Shown: positions 21,401 through 32,798, numbered from the stretch's first letter. The stretch is DNA of 64,000 bases from Liolophura sinensis (GCF_032854445.1 NC_088296.1:21315853-21379852), one strand, 5' to 3'. Numbers and translations are program-made. The notes: generated by a model from the letters alone, not told the origin.

Positions 21401-24400
21401 TTAAAGGGAAAGAAATGGTAAACATCATTTAAAGGATACTTCAGATACAGCTAGAAATCAAAGATTATGATTTTATGGAAAAAATAAAATAGTTATGTCC
21501 AAATTATTTTGTAAAACTTTCATTTTTGATGCATATTTTATATCCCTTCATTACATCTCTATTGTATGCATGTTTTCAAAGTATAGCTATTTTCGGAAAT
21601 AGCGTCAACGATGAATTTAACAGGCCCTCGGGACTAGTTTAGAGTCGGCCATGCGGGCTCTTGTCCGCAAAGAATTGGTTTGACAGCTATCACCGTTGAC
21701 TTCACAAGCGCAGATCACTTAATTTATACTTTAACGCCATGTACTCCCCAAGGAGAAAGCGCACGAGATATTTTTTTAACTTTTATTTGTCACGTCGCTT
21801 CCTAAACTGCATTTTAAAAAATAGAAACCAAACATTTTATATATCACTGAAATAGAGAAAACCGTTGAAAGTGTATTTTTAGTTTCTTACATTTATTTTT
21901 CTATTGATTTAAATAGTCAGATGTTTGGATTATATTGTGGCTTTTTTAACCATACAAATAGTGCATATCAGTAATGACGTCACATACCTTTATTCTGCGT
22001 TTTTTCTGTACTTGTTAATAAACTTTTTTGAACTTAATTCGTGCACAAGCAAGGACTAGCGAATCTTATACGGTTTTATTGTTGAAACAAGCCGACTTGA
22101 CCTCATACATTGACGTCATACATTGACGACATATTTCATCAATATGTTGTATCGATCAATTTCCAATCCAAATATTTGAATGCATTTAAATTAGCGAGAA
22201 AGAAATAGTGTACATATATAATATATGTACAAAATATTTTCAGTCACAGTTTTGAACGGTCTTTCTACTGACTCTTACGTAGTTTTTATGTTTCTTTCAT
22301 TTTTTGAAAACATTTACCTTAAGTATGTCTATCAAGCCCCAGGATCGCGAAGCTACCTTAGATGTAAATTAAACTTAGTCTTGAAAGACGTATGGTTTTA
22401 GGGCAAAATATGAAAGGCATGCCAAAAAATGAATAAAAAAATGACGTCATCAAATATTTGGAAATGACGTCATCCATAAACATACATTTACTGGAAGCTT
22501 GGGTCCAACTTAGTAACCCGTTCCAGTAATGTTGAATCTGCGCTGGTACTCGCGTGTCACAACAAAATGGCGCTCCACTGTATAACCAAAGACACAAAGA
22601 AAAAGGTTTTAGAAAATGACAAAAACTTCTGCATGTATATTCTCATCGTAAAGTTATACACAACTTACCAGCTCGCTTTTCGCAGACGGCCACCGCCACA
22701 CTGTTCTCGCACAGTCGTCGCACCCACCATTTGCCTTCTTCAAGCAAATGATCTCCGGTTACGCACCTTTTAGTTTCTACCTGCGTAGGCCTTGCCCATG
22801 GCGTATAGTTTCCTATGAGTTCGCAACTCGTGTGCCACATGTACTCCCCGTTTATTCTGTGAAGCCCGGTCCATACGTCTCGTTTGCTTCAACGACAAAT
22901 TACCAAGAAAAAATGTGCTTGTATGAACTAGTTGTAAGGTTAGCTTGGTCTGAGATGCGTTTTATTCTCCCCAGCTTGGATCTCAGAAATACAAATTTCA
23001 ACTTTGCTTTTCAGTAACCTGGAACTCAATCTTTTCTAGTGTGCTGTCATCAATATGCCAAAGGTGTGCACAACACAAAGATATTCCTATTAGTCATGTG
23101 GTAATTCTAATCTCATATCACCTTGTTATTTATGAATAACGAAGGACATAACATCACTATTAACACAAATATATCAGATGAACTAACAGCAAACTAATAT
23201 ACGAATCCCGACATTTTTGTTTCCAGCTGACCGTAATCGGCTTTGCCACCCAAAACTGGAGTAGGTTGAAGCCAAGAAGATTAAAAGAGTGAATGACGAC
23301 TTGTTCGCGAGTCTTAACTTTGATTTTCGCTTTAAAATGAACAAAAGGGGCTACAAAGATATTATCAAAAAACAAGATTTTAACTTTAAGAAGAACACTC
23401 CAGTCTTCCCTATCAACGGACTTTAGGATAGAGGATAAATAATTTTCACCGTGTACAAAGTGGGTATTTGAGGCGTGAGACAGGCATAGGTTACAGAAAC
23501 TAGTTCAAACGCGGACAATGTGGAAGATAGGGTGCGAGCCTGGTCAGCTGATATTTAAAACTAAGATTATTGAACAGCTTAGGCGCACAGGTTTACGTTA
23601 TCGCCCTGAGGGTCGCTTACTTCCAATAGCCACTCCAGTCATTTTTGCTCAAATACTTCAGAGCAAGTCGGACATCTTCGCTATCAATCGTCAAAAGTCG
23701 TGTACCCCGTGATCGGCACAGTTCGGCAGCGTCATTCCATGGTATCTTCTTGTCCGAGAAATATGTCAGCACTTTGTTGGGTGTGCCGGCGCTAGAGACT
23801 GTAGAAAATGAAACAATGCTGATTTATTTATTTATTTATTTATTCCACTGATGTTTTACGCCGTACTCAAGAATATTTCCCTTTTCGACGACCGTCAGCA
23901 TTATTGTGGGAGAAAACTGGCCAGAACTCGGGGAAACCCACGTCCATTCGCAGGTTGCTGGCAGACCTTCCCACGTAAGGTCCGAGAAAACGGTCTAGAA
24001 GCGCATCAAATTTTAGCTGAAGAAAACACCTTAAGAGGAGTAAAGAGTTTTGTGAAAACGTGGCATTTTGTAGTTTTCCTCACCCAACAGAGTTTCAGGG
24101 TGTTGATATACATGTACGTATTTGTAACACATTGGACAACGCTATATTTCCGATCTCGGTTATGCTAATCCGAACAATCTTCATAATAAAGTGTTCTGTA
24201 CGATGGTGAGAAAAAAAATCACGAAAACAATATTATGGAAACATTCGAATTATTGTGCGGTACACAGGAGTTTCATATCATCACAGAATTGATAATAATT
24301 TAAAATAGAATTTAACATTTCGTCCTAAAACGCACAGAAGCTGAGTGCTTTGAGGGGAAGTGTAACAAAACTCACCTGATGCCAGGAGGATCAAAGGAAA

Positions 24401-25500
24401 TCCAAGAAAACACATATTTATAACACCTGTTCAAATAAATAACACTAGGTCAATCATTTGTATTATTGGCCCTGTGAAGTTTTGCAATCAACATTAAGCA
24501 GTTAAATTTTTGAAACCATGGGACATCTGTTGTGTCACAGGCTAATATAAATCTGTCCTCAACCATGGCCATAAACACATCAGCATTTAAAAAATAAACA
24601 ACTTTCGTGATACTACAAAGGATGCTTTTTTGTGATGTCGAAAGGAAAGTCCGCGGTCGGCAACTATTTTTTGTCAGCTGAACCTTAGTTCGGAATTTCT
24701 TCATGACTTTACTGAGGATAACTGCGAGCCGTTCAACAATAAGTTAGTAACACGATTCCAGTATAATACAATTATCCGAATAACATCGATGAAATCAGAG
24801 AACAGCATACACGCTCTCACCATACTCGATCGTGATATTCACGCTATTTTAAAAGAATTTAAAGTGAATTCCATAAATGCAAAACGCTTATTAACTGGCT
24901 GTACTCAGTATTACCTGTATTCAAGGCATCACAAAGCTACTTAAGCCTCATTAAATCTATGTACATTAAGGGTTAAAACCTTTTTTCCCCTGTAGGTCAT
25001 TCAGTGGCATTGACATGTTCGGTTGATTATACCTTTCCATAACACTGGTGTTTCACAAATTTATCATAAATGCGTAAATCCCCACGCAAAGCTCGTTCAT
25101 TACATTGATCACGGAGCTGCCTCATAAATATTCTTTGAACTCCCTCTAATAGCAAAAGAACACTGTAATAAGTGCTAATGTTTAAGATGTCCAAGGCTTT
25201 ATCGCATAAAGGCAATAATTTATGTAGCATATTGTATGTATGTACTGTTTAAACGGAGTTTAAAGTTTTCAATAAATAAGATCAACATTATAAGCGATCT
25301 TATTTATCCGTTTAGGTGTTAAACATCTGGGGTTTTTTTTACAGTGTAATATACTATTCTATTATAACGCGACCTAGTACACTATACGTTTAAGTACAAG
25401 TTATGAAGAAATAGTAATGTATCATTTATGGAAAAGGTGAATTTCCAACCTACCTCTTAATTGTCCAGTTGTCTTGGAAAATTCTTCTTTCCGTTATATA
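18131..25500 (-). CDS. Receptor copy 2: CTLD-PAN-short stalk-TM protein
   Basis: Exons on the - strand: 24376-24426 (ATG at 24413-24415), 23621-23798, 22669-22886, 20482-20751, 18956-19264 and 18131-18426. From that ATG the coding sum is 1311 nt, giving about 436 residues with no internal stop. Predicted order: signal peptide (1-13), CTLD (about 14-145), six-Cys PAN/apple-like domain (146-235), a short Thr/Ser stalk (236-338) that lacks the 7-residue repeats, then the anchor exon (339-436) with CxCxC, RRRYESAHDPRPSA, one TM helix and the tail YRDITRKSAQKY. The start lies inside the signal-peptide exon because I found no phase-compatible upstream ATG exon like those of copies 1, 3 and 4; this is the weakest part. 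A non-coding first exon probably ends at 25454. It is likely a type I cell-surface protein of unknown ligand. Confidence 0.8.
18956..19264 (-). CDS. Copy 2 exon: short Thr/Ser stalk
   Basis: 309 nt, phase 1-1. It opens LNHTGLVASFNDPVQDNEPW then AGC and is the shortest stalk of the five copies. The donor reads TCAA before GTAAGC. Confidence 0.85.
19386..19417 (+). repeat. Poly-G / GGT tract
   Basis: GGGGGGTGGGGGGGGGGGTG followed by GGTGGTGG, in the PAN-stalk intron of copy 2. Possible quadruplex. Confidence 0.6.
20482..20751 (-). CDS. Copy 2 exon: PAN/apple-like domain
   Basis: 270 nt between TTTTCAG and GTAAGA. It encodes GQCTFVERPNYKVQGISPEY, DDCQQACLLDTGQPECWAVT and YVKICFQ, with six cysteines. 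Confidence 0.88.
20828..21000 (+). repeat. Dispersed repeat D
   Basis: AAAACCAGAGCAGCGACAAC, GTGAGATAATTGGCAAATGG, and later CCTATCACCGTGGCTTAAGA. Confidence 0.65.
21001..22600. other. Long intron of copy 2; nothing further recognised
   Basis: AT-rich intronic sequence between the CTLD-b and PAN exons. No coding or repeat signature that I can name. Confidence 0.45.
22669..22886 (-). CDS. Copy 2 exon: CTLD b
   Basis: 218 nt. The acceptor at GTTGAAG is the choice that keeps frame with exon a. It encodes GEYMWHTSCELIGNYTPW, KRCVTGDHLLEEGKWW, RRLCENS and AVCEKRAG. Confidence 0.83.
23621..23798 (-). CDS. Copy 2 exon: CTLD a
   Basis: 178 nt. It encodes VSSAGTPNKVLTYFSDKKIP, WNDAAELCRSRGTRLLTI, DSEDVRLALKYL and YWK. 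Acceptor TTCTACAG, donor GTAAGC, phase 1 to 2. Confidence 0.87.
23821..23985 (-). repeat. SINE A, partial
   Basis: TTTATT tail repeats, then GTTTTACGCCGTACTCAAGA and GCAGGTTGCTGGCAGACC. The tRNA head is missing. Confidence 0.85.
24376..24426 (-). CDS. Copy 2 exon: signal peptide
   Basis: A 51-nt exon after TTGAACAG and before GTGAGT. An internal ATG (24413-24415) gives MCFLGFPLILLASG. Only this copy has ATG here; the others have CTG or TTG. Confidence 0.75.
25454..25500 (-). other. Copy 2 probable non-coding first exon
   Basis: Ends CAATTAAGAG before GTAGGT, matching the first-exon ends of copies 1, 3 and 4. A TATATAA heptamer at 25494-25500 may be a TATA box or part of the exon; the transcription start is not determined. 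Confidence 0.4.
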
Positions 25501-25570
25501 CTCGCTTTCATAACGTAGTGTTTCCTGTGGTCTCGTGCAAGTGACGGGACCATACCATAATGTCTGCACA

Positions 25571-25597
25571 GTGACGACCAAAGCTCCTTTGTTGTCA
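25571..25597 (-). promoter_or_regulatory. Conserved element upstream of copy 2
   Basis: The reverse complement TGACAACAAAGGAGCTTTGG then TCGTCAC matches 4314-4340 of copy 1 and 53091-53116 of copy 4. Confidence 0.4.
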
Positions 25598-25599
25598 AA

Positions 25600-27237
25600 A
25601 TAACGATACATAGATAAAAGGGAAAGTTGAAAAGATATTTACCGTTATCTGATTGTAAATACGTTGTGCAAATATTTTATTCCTGGCTATTGATCACGTG
25701 AGTGTTCTGCGCACGCAACTTGCATGTGCTAACGATCTGCATGTTTTGTAGTCACTATGTTTCTTTCTGCATGAATAGAAATTTCTTTTACGAATGTGCG
25801 TTTAGTATAAATGAATTTTCAACAAATACACGTTTCGTTGCTTGCCTGTACGATCTTTTTATTGATTGATACGTGTAAGACCGTTGTTTCATTTGATCGA
25901 ATTGATTTGCAAGAAAGACAAAAACTCCATTCATGATAAAAACGAATAAGAACTAGGTATGCCTACGTGTAAAGCATGGCCATATTTGATATATGCATAT
26001 TACACTGAGGAAATTATCGACACCCCAACAGACAAGAAACAAATGCTTCAAAACATCACAATGTTTTGGAGGCTCTCTTTCATATGATACGTGAATAAAG
26101 ATTATACAAAGAATCGATTACCGTTGTCCTTGTTATCATTACTGTTCAAGTGAAAGAAATGCCCCACAACAAGTAAGCCTCAGTGGAGTGACCAATGCAT
26201 CCTATATTGAGTATTCAAAAATGCTTTTAATGCATTTGCCGTTGGTGCAGAGGATATTCTCTCGCGTTTTCACCGCTAGGAGGTTGGGGATAGCTGTTAC
26301 TCTAGGCGTTTCCATGCAAGACAGGTTTGATGTAAATATAAATCTGCAGTGAAGTGGTCAGTCACTTTCTTAAAACGATATTGTTAAATTGTTAAAACCG
26401 TTAAAATGTTAACATTATCAAATTGTTAACACTACCAAGTTGTTAACATTATCAAAGTGTTAACATTATCAAAGTGTTAAAATTATACATGTTAAATGAT
26501 AAGTTCATAAAGGTCTTAAGTATCGTAATAATTCAGTGAAAGCTTTAACATAATATTAGATTACAATGTTTTAACGTATAAAATGCCAAACACAACACTT
26601 TTTAAGTTTTTATTTTCACATAACGTTTAATTAGATGACAACATTATTTATAAGCACTTTGTAGCATGTGCAAGCGATAAATTTATCACGTTACAAATGC
26701 TTCCTCTGTTCAACCTCTACCAAAACCCTGGATTAAGCGTTATTAGGGTCTTATTCCGCCATAGGAAGGCACACTGCTTTAGAACTGTTCAGTCCAATCG
26801 ACGATCAGGCAAATACAATTTGAATGTCAGCATAGTGCATGATTTGAATACTGATTTCACTCATTCGCCGAGAACATTTTTCCAATATCATTCAAAACTG
26901 TTGACTGTTTCTTTTTGTATGATTCCGGCTTAATTTCGTACTTTATATACTTTCTTAGTTCTTTGGCGGCTTGTATTAAATGTGTTTTTGGAAATTGCTC
27001 TTCCGATTATTAATCTGGAATGTCTATTTTGGATGACGGCTGGGAAAAGAAAGTCTGTTTTGATTCTTAGATACCACAACATTTCGCGGTATCTGCTCCA
27101 TGTACAGCATTAGAAATATTTTGACTTCCCCTTGCGAACAGCTTCGGTGGAAAACCCCGGGACCAAACCCGTTTCGGGTCATACCAAGGTTGTATTCCTT
27201 GTTCCAGAAAAAGTTAATTACCAGAAATGTTTTTGCT
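25600..27237. other. Intergenic; minor repeat only
   Basis: Holds an 18-19-bp GTTAACATTATCAAA repeat at about 26385-26490. The short open frame at 26697-26933 has no recognisable feature. Confidence 0.5.
26385..26490. repeat. 18-19-bp tandem repeat
   Basis: TGTTAACATTATCAAAGT and variants occur about five to six times in a row. Confidence 0.8.
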
Positions 27238-27362
27238 TTATTTATTTCTTTGATTGACATTTTACGCCGTACTGAAGAATATTTCGCTTGTACGAGCGCG
27301 TTCCGGATTATGAGGATACTGGGCAGAGCCCCGCGGGGAAATCCACGACCATCCGCAGGTTG
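27238..27362 (-). repeat. SINE A, 5'-truncated, with 17-bp target-site duplication
   Basis: TTTATTTCTTTGATTGACAT, then TTTTACGCCGTACTGAAGAA and CGACCATCCGCAGGTTG. Flanks CCAGAAATGTTTTTGCT (27221-27237) and CCAGAAATGTGTTTGCT (27363-27379) differ at one base. Confidence 0.88.
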
Positions 27363-27559
27363 CCAGAAATGTGTTTGCTAAACTGAACTAAAATCCAAAA
27401 GCTCCAAAGCTGATAAAGCTTTGTTAGCTTTTGATAATGTTTTTTCACGCTCTCTCTTCTGATTTTGGCATCGATATTATTATTTCTTCTCCTTCAAATG
27501 TCCTGTACAAGGCAATAAACCTGACTCACTTTTGTGTCAGCATTGTTTACTTTGGTGCC

Positions 27560-27665
27560 AGTTGAAATCTGTGATTAAAAGAGTGTGTATTGTTTGGGAC
27601 AGGTAACCCTGTTATTAAATGATTGTGTATTGTTTGGGACAGGTAACCCTGTGATTAAATGATTG
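27560..27665. repeat. 47-bp tandem duplication
   Basis: GTGTATTGTTTGGGACAGGT with the following AACCCTGT(T/G)ATTAAATGATT is present twice in tandem. Confidence 0.8.
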
Positions 27666-27732
27666 TGGAAATGAACATTCATTTGTGTTCGTTTTGATCG
27701 CAGCAAAACAAAAAATTTGTGCCTTTTTTATG

Positions 27733-27869
27733 TGAACCTGCGGATGGTAGTGGGCTTCCCCCGAGCCCAGACTGGTTTCCACCCATAGTATTGCTATCCA
27801 ACGTCATCTAAGTGAAATATTCTTGAGTACGGCGTAAAACACCAATCAAAAAAATAACTAAATAAATAT
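27733..27869 (+). repeat. SINE A, 5'-truncated
   Basis: GAACCTGCGGATGGTAGTGG through TGAGTACGGCGTAAAACACC and an A-rich tail. Confidence 0.85.
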
Positions 27870-28101
27870 TTTTGTATAGAAGTCATTATTTAGACTTTTC
27901 GCTGTGAGGAGGTTGGACTGATACAGACTTGGGTAGGAGAACCCCCCCCCCCCCCCCCACTTATAAAGTAGAACGTCGATTCGTTCCTTTAAAAGTACGG
28001 AAAACACCTGACTTACATTCCCTATTCAGACATTCGGTGGGGAGCACTTTGATTTGTTACACGAATAGGTCATCTTTTAATCTGATTTCCCCCTCTCCCT
28101 A

Positions 28102-29455
28102 AATATGGATGTATCTCTGAATAATGTGACAAATGGTATTAATTCTGCTGTTACTAAATCCATTCCTCGTACATCTGTTCACCCTGCGAAGAAAATCCCT
28201 GTTCCGTGGTGGAATGATGATGTAAAATTACAATAACTGATAGTTTGGTCAATGAAAATGTGGATGTATTTCTGAATAATGTGACAAATGGAATTAATTC
28301 TGCTGCTACTAAATCCATTCCTCGTACATCTGGTAACCCTGCGAAGAAAATCCCTGTTCCGTGGTGGAATGATGATGTAAAGTTACAATAACTGATAGTT
28401 TGGTCAATGAAAATGTGGATGTATTTCTGAATAATGTGACAAATGGTATTAATTCTGCTGCTACTAAATCCATTCCTCGTACATCTGGTAACCCTGCGAA
28501 GAAAATCCCTGTTCCGTGGTGGAATGATGATGTAAAGTTACAATAACTGATAGTTTGGTCAATGAAAATGTGGATGTATTTCTGAATAATGTAACAAATG
28601 GTATTAATTCTGCTGCTACTAAATCCATTCCTCGTACATCTGGTAACCCTGCGAAGAAAATCCCTGTTCCGTGGTGGAATGATGATGTAAAGTTACAATA
28701 ACTGATAGTTTGGTCAATGAAAATGTGGATGTATTTCTGAATAATGTGACAAATGGTATTAATTCTGCTGCTACTAAATCCATTCCTCGTACATCTGGTA
28801 ACCCTGCGAAGAAAATCCCTGTTCCGTGGTGGAATGATGATGTAAAGTTACAATAACTGATAGTTTGGTCAATGAAAATGTGGATGTATTTCTGAATAAT
28901 GTGACAAATGGTATTAATTCTGCTGCTACCAAATCAATTCCTCGTACATCTGGTAACCCTGCGAAGAAAATCCCTGTTCCGTGGTGGAATGATGGTGTAA
29001 AGTTACAATAACTGATAGTTTGGTCAATGAAAATGTGGATGTATTTCTGAATAATGTGACAAATGGTATTAATTCTGCTGCTACTAAATCCATTCCTCGT
29101 ACATCTGGTAACCCTGCGAAGAAAATCCCTGTTCCGTGGTGGAATGATGATGTAAAGTTACAATAACTGATAGTTTGGTCAATGAAAATGTGGATGTATT
29201 TCTGAATAATGTAACAAATGGTATTAATTCTGCTGCTACTAAATCCATTCCTCGTACATCTGGTAACCCTGCGAAGAAAATCCCTGTTCCGTGGTGGAAT
29301 GATGATGTAAAGTTACAATAACTGATAGTTTGGTCAATGAAAATGTGGATGTATTTCTGAATAATGTGACAAATGGTATTAATTCTGCTGCTACTAAATC
29401 CATTCCTCGTACATCTGGTAACCCCGCGAAGAAAATCCCTGTTCCGTGGTGGAAT
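28102..29455 (+). repeat. 155-bp tandem array made from LINE coding sequence
   Basis: The unit TGATAGTTTGGTCAATGAAA ... GTGGAATGATGATGTAAAG repeats every 155 bp (starts near 28236, 28391, 28546, 28701, 28856, 29011, 29166, 29321), nearly nine units with few differences. Each unit encodes the linker text ENVDVFLNNVTNGINSAATK and KKIPVPWWN, and the last unit runs into the LINE frame at about 29446. 155 is not a multiple of three, so the array disrupts the reading frame. Confidence 0.92.
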
Positions 29456-29907
29456 ATGAATGTTCTGCTTCAGCCAAGGGTAGAAAGCGGGCTAAGAACA
29501 GGACGCAACGTACAAGGTCCCTGGATGATATTGTGTGCTACAAAAGGTGTAAGGCAGTGGTTCAGCGAGCCATTAAGCGAGCTCAAAAAGATCACTGGCC
29601 AGATTACTGTTCAAACATTTCTAGAAATACCTCTGTTAAGACTGTATGGTCGCAGGTTAAAGTGATAAGCGGCAAAAAGAAATCTAACAGAAAGCCTACT
29701 CTCACCTGTGATGGTAACCAATATATCACCAATGTTGAAAAATGTAACCTTTTAGCTAACAGTTTTTCCTACGTATCTAGCTCAGACAATTATTCTGCTG
29801 ATTTTCTGACTCATGAACATAAAGTAGAGGAAAAGTGTAAGTTTGACACCATTGCTTTTGATAACATGCCAATTAATGAGGACTTCTCTCTGTTTGAGCT
29901 TAAGTAG
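29446..29907 (+). pseudogene. LINE pre-RT linker segment
   Basis: Open frame with basic text KGRKRAKNRTQRTRSLDD, YKRCKAVVQRAIKRAQKDHW and TVWSQVK, typical of the stretch between endonuclease and RT. It ends in TAG just before the RT core. Confidence 0.8.
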
Positions 29908-29938
29908 ACGCTTCAAACGTCAAAAGACTCGTCTCTAG

Positions 29939-30904
29939 GTGAAGATGGGGTTTGTTTATTCGGTGGTGAAGAATCTTCCAGACCAATGTCTTTCTGTTCT
30001 ACTCACACTGTATAATACCATCTTGACAAATATACAGCTACCTCCTTCCTGGAAAAGGTCTGTTGTTATTCCTGTCTCTAAATCTGGTAGGAATCCTTCA
30101 TTTCCCTCATCATACCGTCCTATTACTTTGACATCAATAGTGTGTGAAATTATGGAGAAAATGATAAGCTCTCGCCTTACATGGTTCTTAGATAAAAATG
30201 GTTTGTTGTCGCTTGTCCAAAGTGGGTTCAGAAAGAACCGATGCACTACTGATCATGTCATTACACTAGAAAATACAATAAGACACTCGCTTATCAATAA
30301 CGAATATGTTCTTGCAGCTTTTTTGGATTCAGAAAAGGCGTATGACATGTTATGGAGAAAAAGCCTGCTGGTGAAAATGCAAGCCATGGGCATAGGGGGT
30401 AAGATGTTGGGCTGGGTAAAAAGGTTTTTGTCCGACCGATCTATAAGAGTAATGATTGGAAGAGATTTTTCACATCCTGTCCCAATTATGAACGGTACGC
30501 GTCAAGGAAGTGTACTGTCACCTACTTCAACTTGGCCGACAATGATTTACCGTCAGTTATAAACCCAAAGCTCGAGCGCTCTTTATTTGCTGACGACAAA
30601 GGTATTTGGTGTGTCTGGTAATCTCTCTGTAGCATCAAGGTTCATCCAGCAAGGGTTGGGTGACATCGTCGAATGCAGCAAGTTATGGGGCTTCAAGTGA
30701 AGAGAGTGTTTGCTGTTTACTAGAAGGCGGCCGAATTATACACCACTTCTCTGTGTAGGTGGCAGTGTGGTTAGAGTGTCTGGTAAATTTAAATACTTGG
30801 GTATGATCTTCGATAAGCGTCTAACTTGGTCTGATCACATCAGCATGGTCTTTACTAAATGTTCTTTACTAAACATACCTTACGGGTATGTACAGGCGCT
30901 CTGA
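29939..30904 (+). pseudogene. LINE reverse transcriptase, frameshifted
   Basis: Motifs in order: LPPSWKRSVVIPVSKSG, SYRPITLTSIVCEIMEKMI, LSLVQSGFRKNRCTTDH, AFLDSEKAYDMLWRKSLL, NGTRQGSVLSP, then after a frame break the catalytic FADD at 30586-30597, and FKYLGMIFDKRLTWSDHI. The usual D in F-x-D is preserved at LDSEKAYD. Frame changes occur near 30520 and 30700. Confidence 0.88.
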
Positions 30905-31198
30905 GAATATTACCCCTTAATGTCATCCAGATTTTGTGTGAAGAATGGCCGTTGTATATTAGACGACAATTCCGTACAGTAAAGTATATTGTTAAGCTGA
31001 AGTAGAAGTAATTCGGCATCTGCCGTGTTGGAATCTTCTGTCTGACGAGGATAATACGAAAGCTCCTCGTCCGTTTAAGCTTCGTGCTGAAGATATCTAT
31101 CAAAACTTAACTCTGGCGCTGATAAGCTTGTTACACAAGGTTGTATTACCCCACCATTTCCACCATGGCATATTTGCATACCACAAATTCCACGTAAC

Positions 31199-31642
31199 TT
31201 GTTGTCTCAAGTTAAAAAGTCTTACCCCGCTGATGTCACTAGATTGTGCTGTAATGATTACATTAGATCAAACTGGTCGGTCTATTTGCAAATGTTTACA
31301 GATGCCTCCAAATGCCAGGAGGCGGGTAAAGTAGCGGCAACGATATGCATTCCAGAACTTGGTTATAGTAAAACATCTAGACTGTCTGACCACGTGTCTG
31401 CATGCTCTGCAGAACTTAGAGCTATTCTTTTAGCGTTTCAATTTCTAAATAATTTTAAACCGCTCAAGTCTGTTATATTTAGTGATTCTCTCTCCTCTAT
31501 ACAATCCCTAGTCAGTTTCAATGCTGGCAAAAATGAAATATTGTATATGAATACTGCCCTACTCCGTGAAGGGGTTCATGTTTTTATGATTGGGTTTCCA
31601 GTCATGTTGGCATTTATGGCAATGAACAAGCTGACTTACTAG
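31199..31642 (+). pseudogene. LINE RNase H domain
   Basis: Contains YLQMFTDASKCQ, SACSAELRAILLAFQFL and VIFSDSLSSIQSL, which supply the D-E-D residues of retroelement RNase H. The frame ends at ELTY; the last catalytic Asp region is disrupted. Confidence 0.85.
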
Positions 31643-32245
31643 TCAAGGCTGGGCTAATGCTTGAGAATATCACTAATATTACCCCCCTTTCTCTTTCAGA
31701 AACGATGTGCGTTTTGAAAAGTGTCTTTGTCAACTTATGGCAGAATGATTGGGATGGTGACAGTAAAGGCTGTATCTTTTATTCTTCTTCCCCTCTAGTG
31801 ACGTCTCAGGTGGCACGGTAAAAATCTAGACGTGCAGAGGTTTTAGTACATCGTTTGTTAACAGGTCATATTCCCGTTAACTCATACTTGTATAGATTTA
31901 ATCTTCATCCCACTGGTCTATGTGATAATTGTTTACTGGATGATGATATTAAACATTTGGCTCTGACTCCTCAGTAAGCATTTTATGTTAACTTTTGGTA
32001 ATCCATGACTGTTTGTCTATTGTTTGACCCTATCTGTCAACCCCAAACTATGGTGTGACTTCGTGTCCTCTGTGAATATCCCTCCTTAAGAGTTATGTTG
32101 TTTAGTCATTCATATTTGACTGTTTGGCGGTGTGTATTTACTGAGACAAACCCAGACATGGAAAACTTGTGTGTAGTATACATATGTGTGTGTATGCATA
32201 TGCTTATAATATTATATCACATCAATTAAACAAACAAATAAATAA

Positions 32246-32798
32246 ACATTAAGCGCAATGAAATAAATGTATAGCAGAGCCTACAGACCTGTATGTTTTC
32301 AAGAATAAAGGATTGTCAAAACGGCAAATTATATGTACAGCGAAACAGAGTTTGATGAAAAATGTTCTCTGACATCCTTTTTATTCATGCTATTGCAGCA
32401 AAACTCAAGATGTAGACCTTTGCATTTCAACAAGAAAATTGATCTTTATCTATAAATAATATATGATATATTTGTTTTACTTAGGTAACACTGCCATTGC
32501 GACTACACTTGATCAATTTCTTGGTCTCTTAATACGACGTGTCGATGTAGATACTAACATTGTTTTCAAGTGAATGACATCAGGTCAGTGATAGGTTTGA
32601 TAAAAACAACAGGAGGTGCAAATCTAAAACAAAAATAGCACAAAAATGAGTAACTGAACAATTGGTAGTAACTGACATCAGTGGGTCATGACAAGGGTTT
32701 AGACTCGGCGGGGCTCCTGATCAGCTTACAGGATCAACAGCTCATAAGTTTTAACAAGGTTGTCACTAAGTTCTAAAGGCCACTCACAGCAGTCATAC
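32246..32798. other. 3' flank of copy 3; nothing recognised
   Basis: Between the LINE end and the copy 3 stop codon. A - strand AATAAA lies at 32380-32385, about 415 nt past the stop; whether it is used is unknown. Confidence 0.4.

Larger units (their letters stand above)
28102..32245 (+). mobile_element. 5'-truncated non-LTR retrotransposon, RNase-H bearing
   Basis: No endonuclease domain is present. Reading from 29446: a linker before the reverse transcriptase, the RT domain (about 29939-30900), an RNase H domain (about 31200-31560), a cysteine/histidine motif (about 31905-31970), a 3' UTR, and an A-rich end ACAAACAAATAAATAAAC at about 32228-32245. RT followed by RNase H points to the I-type superclade of LINEs rather than CR1 or RTE; this is assignment by domain order only. 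Several stops and frameshifts show it is dead. It sits between receptor copies 2 and 3. Confidence 0.88.
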
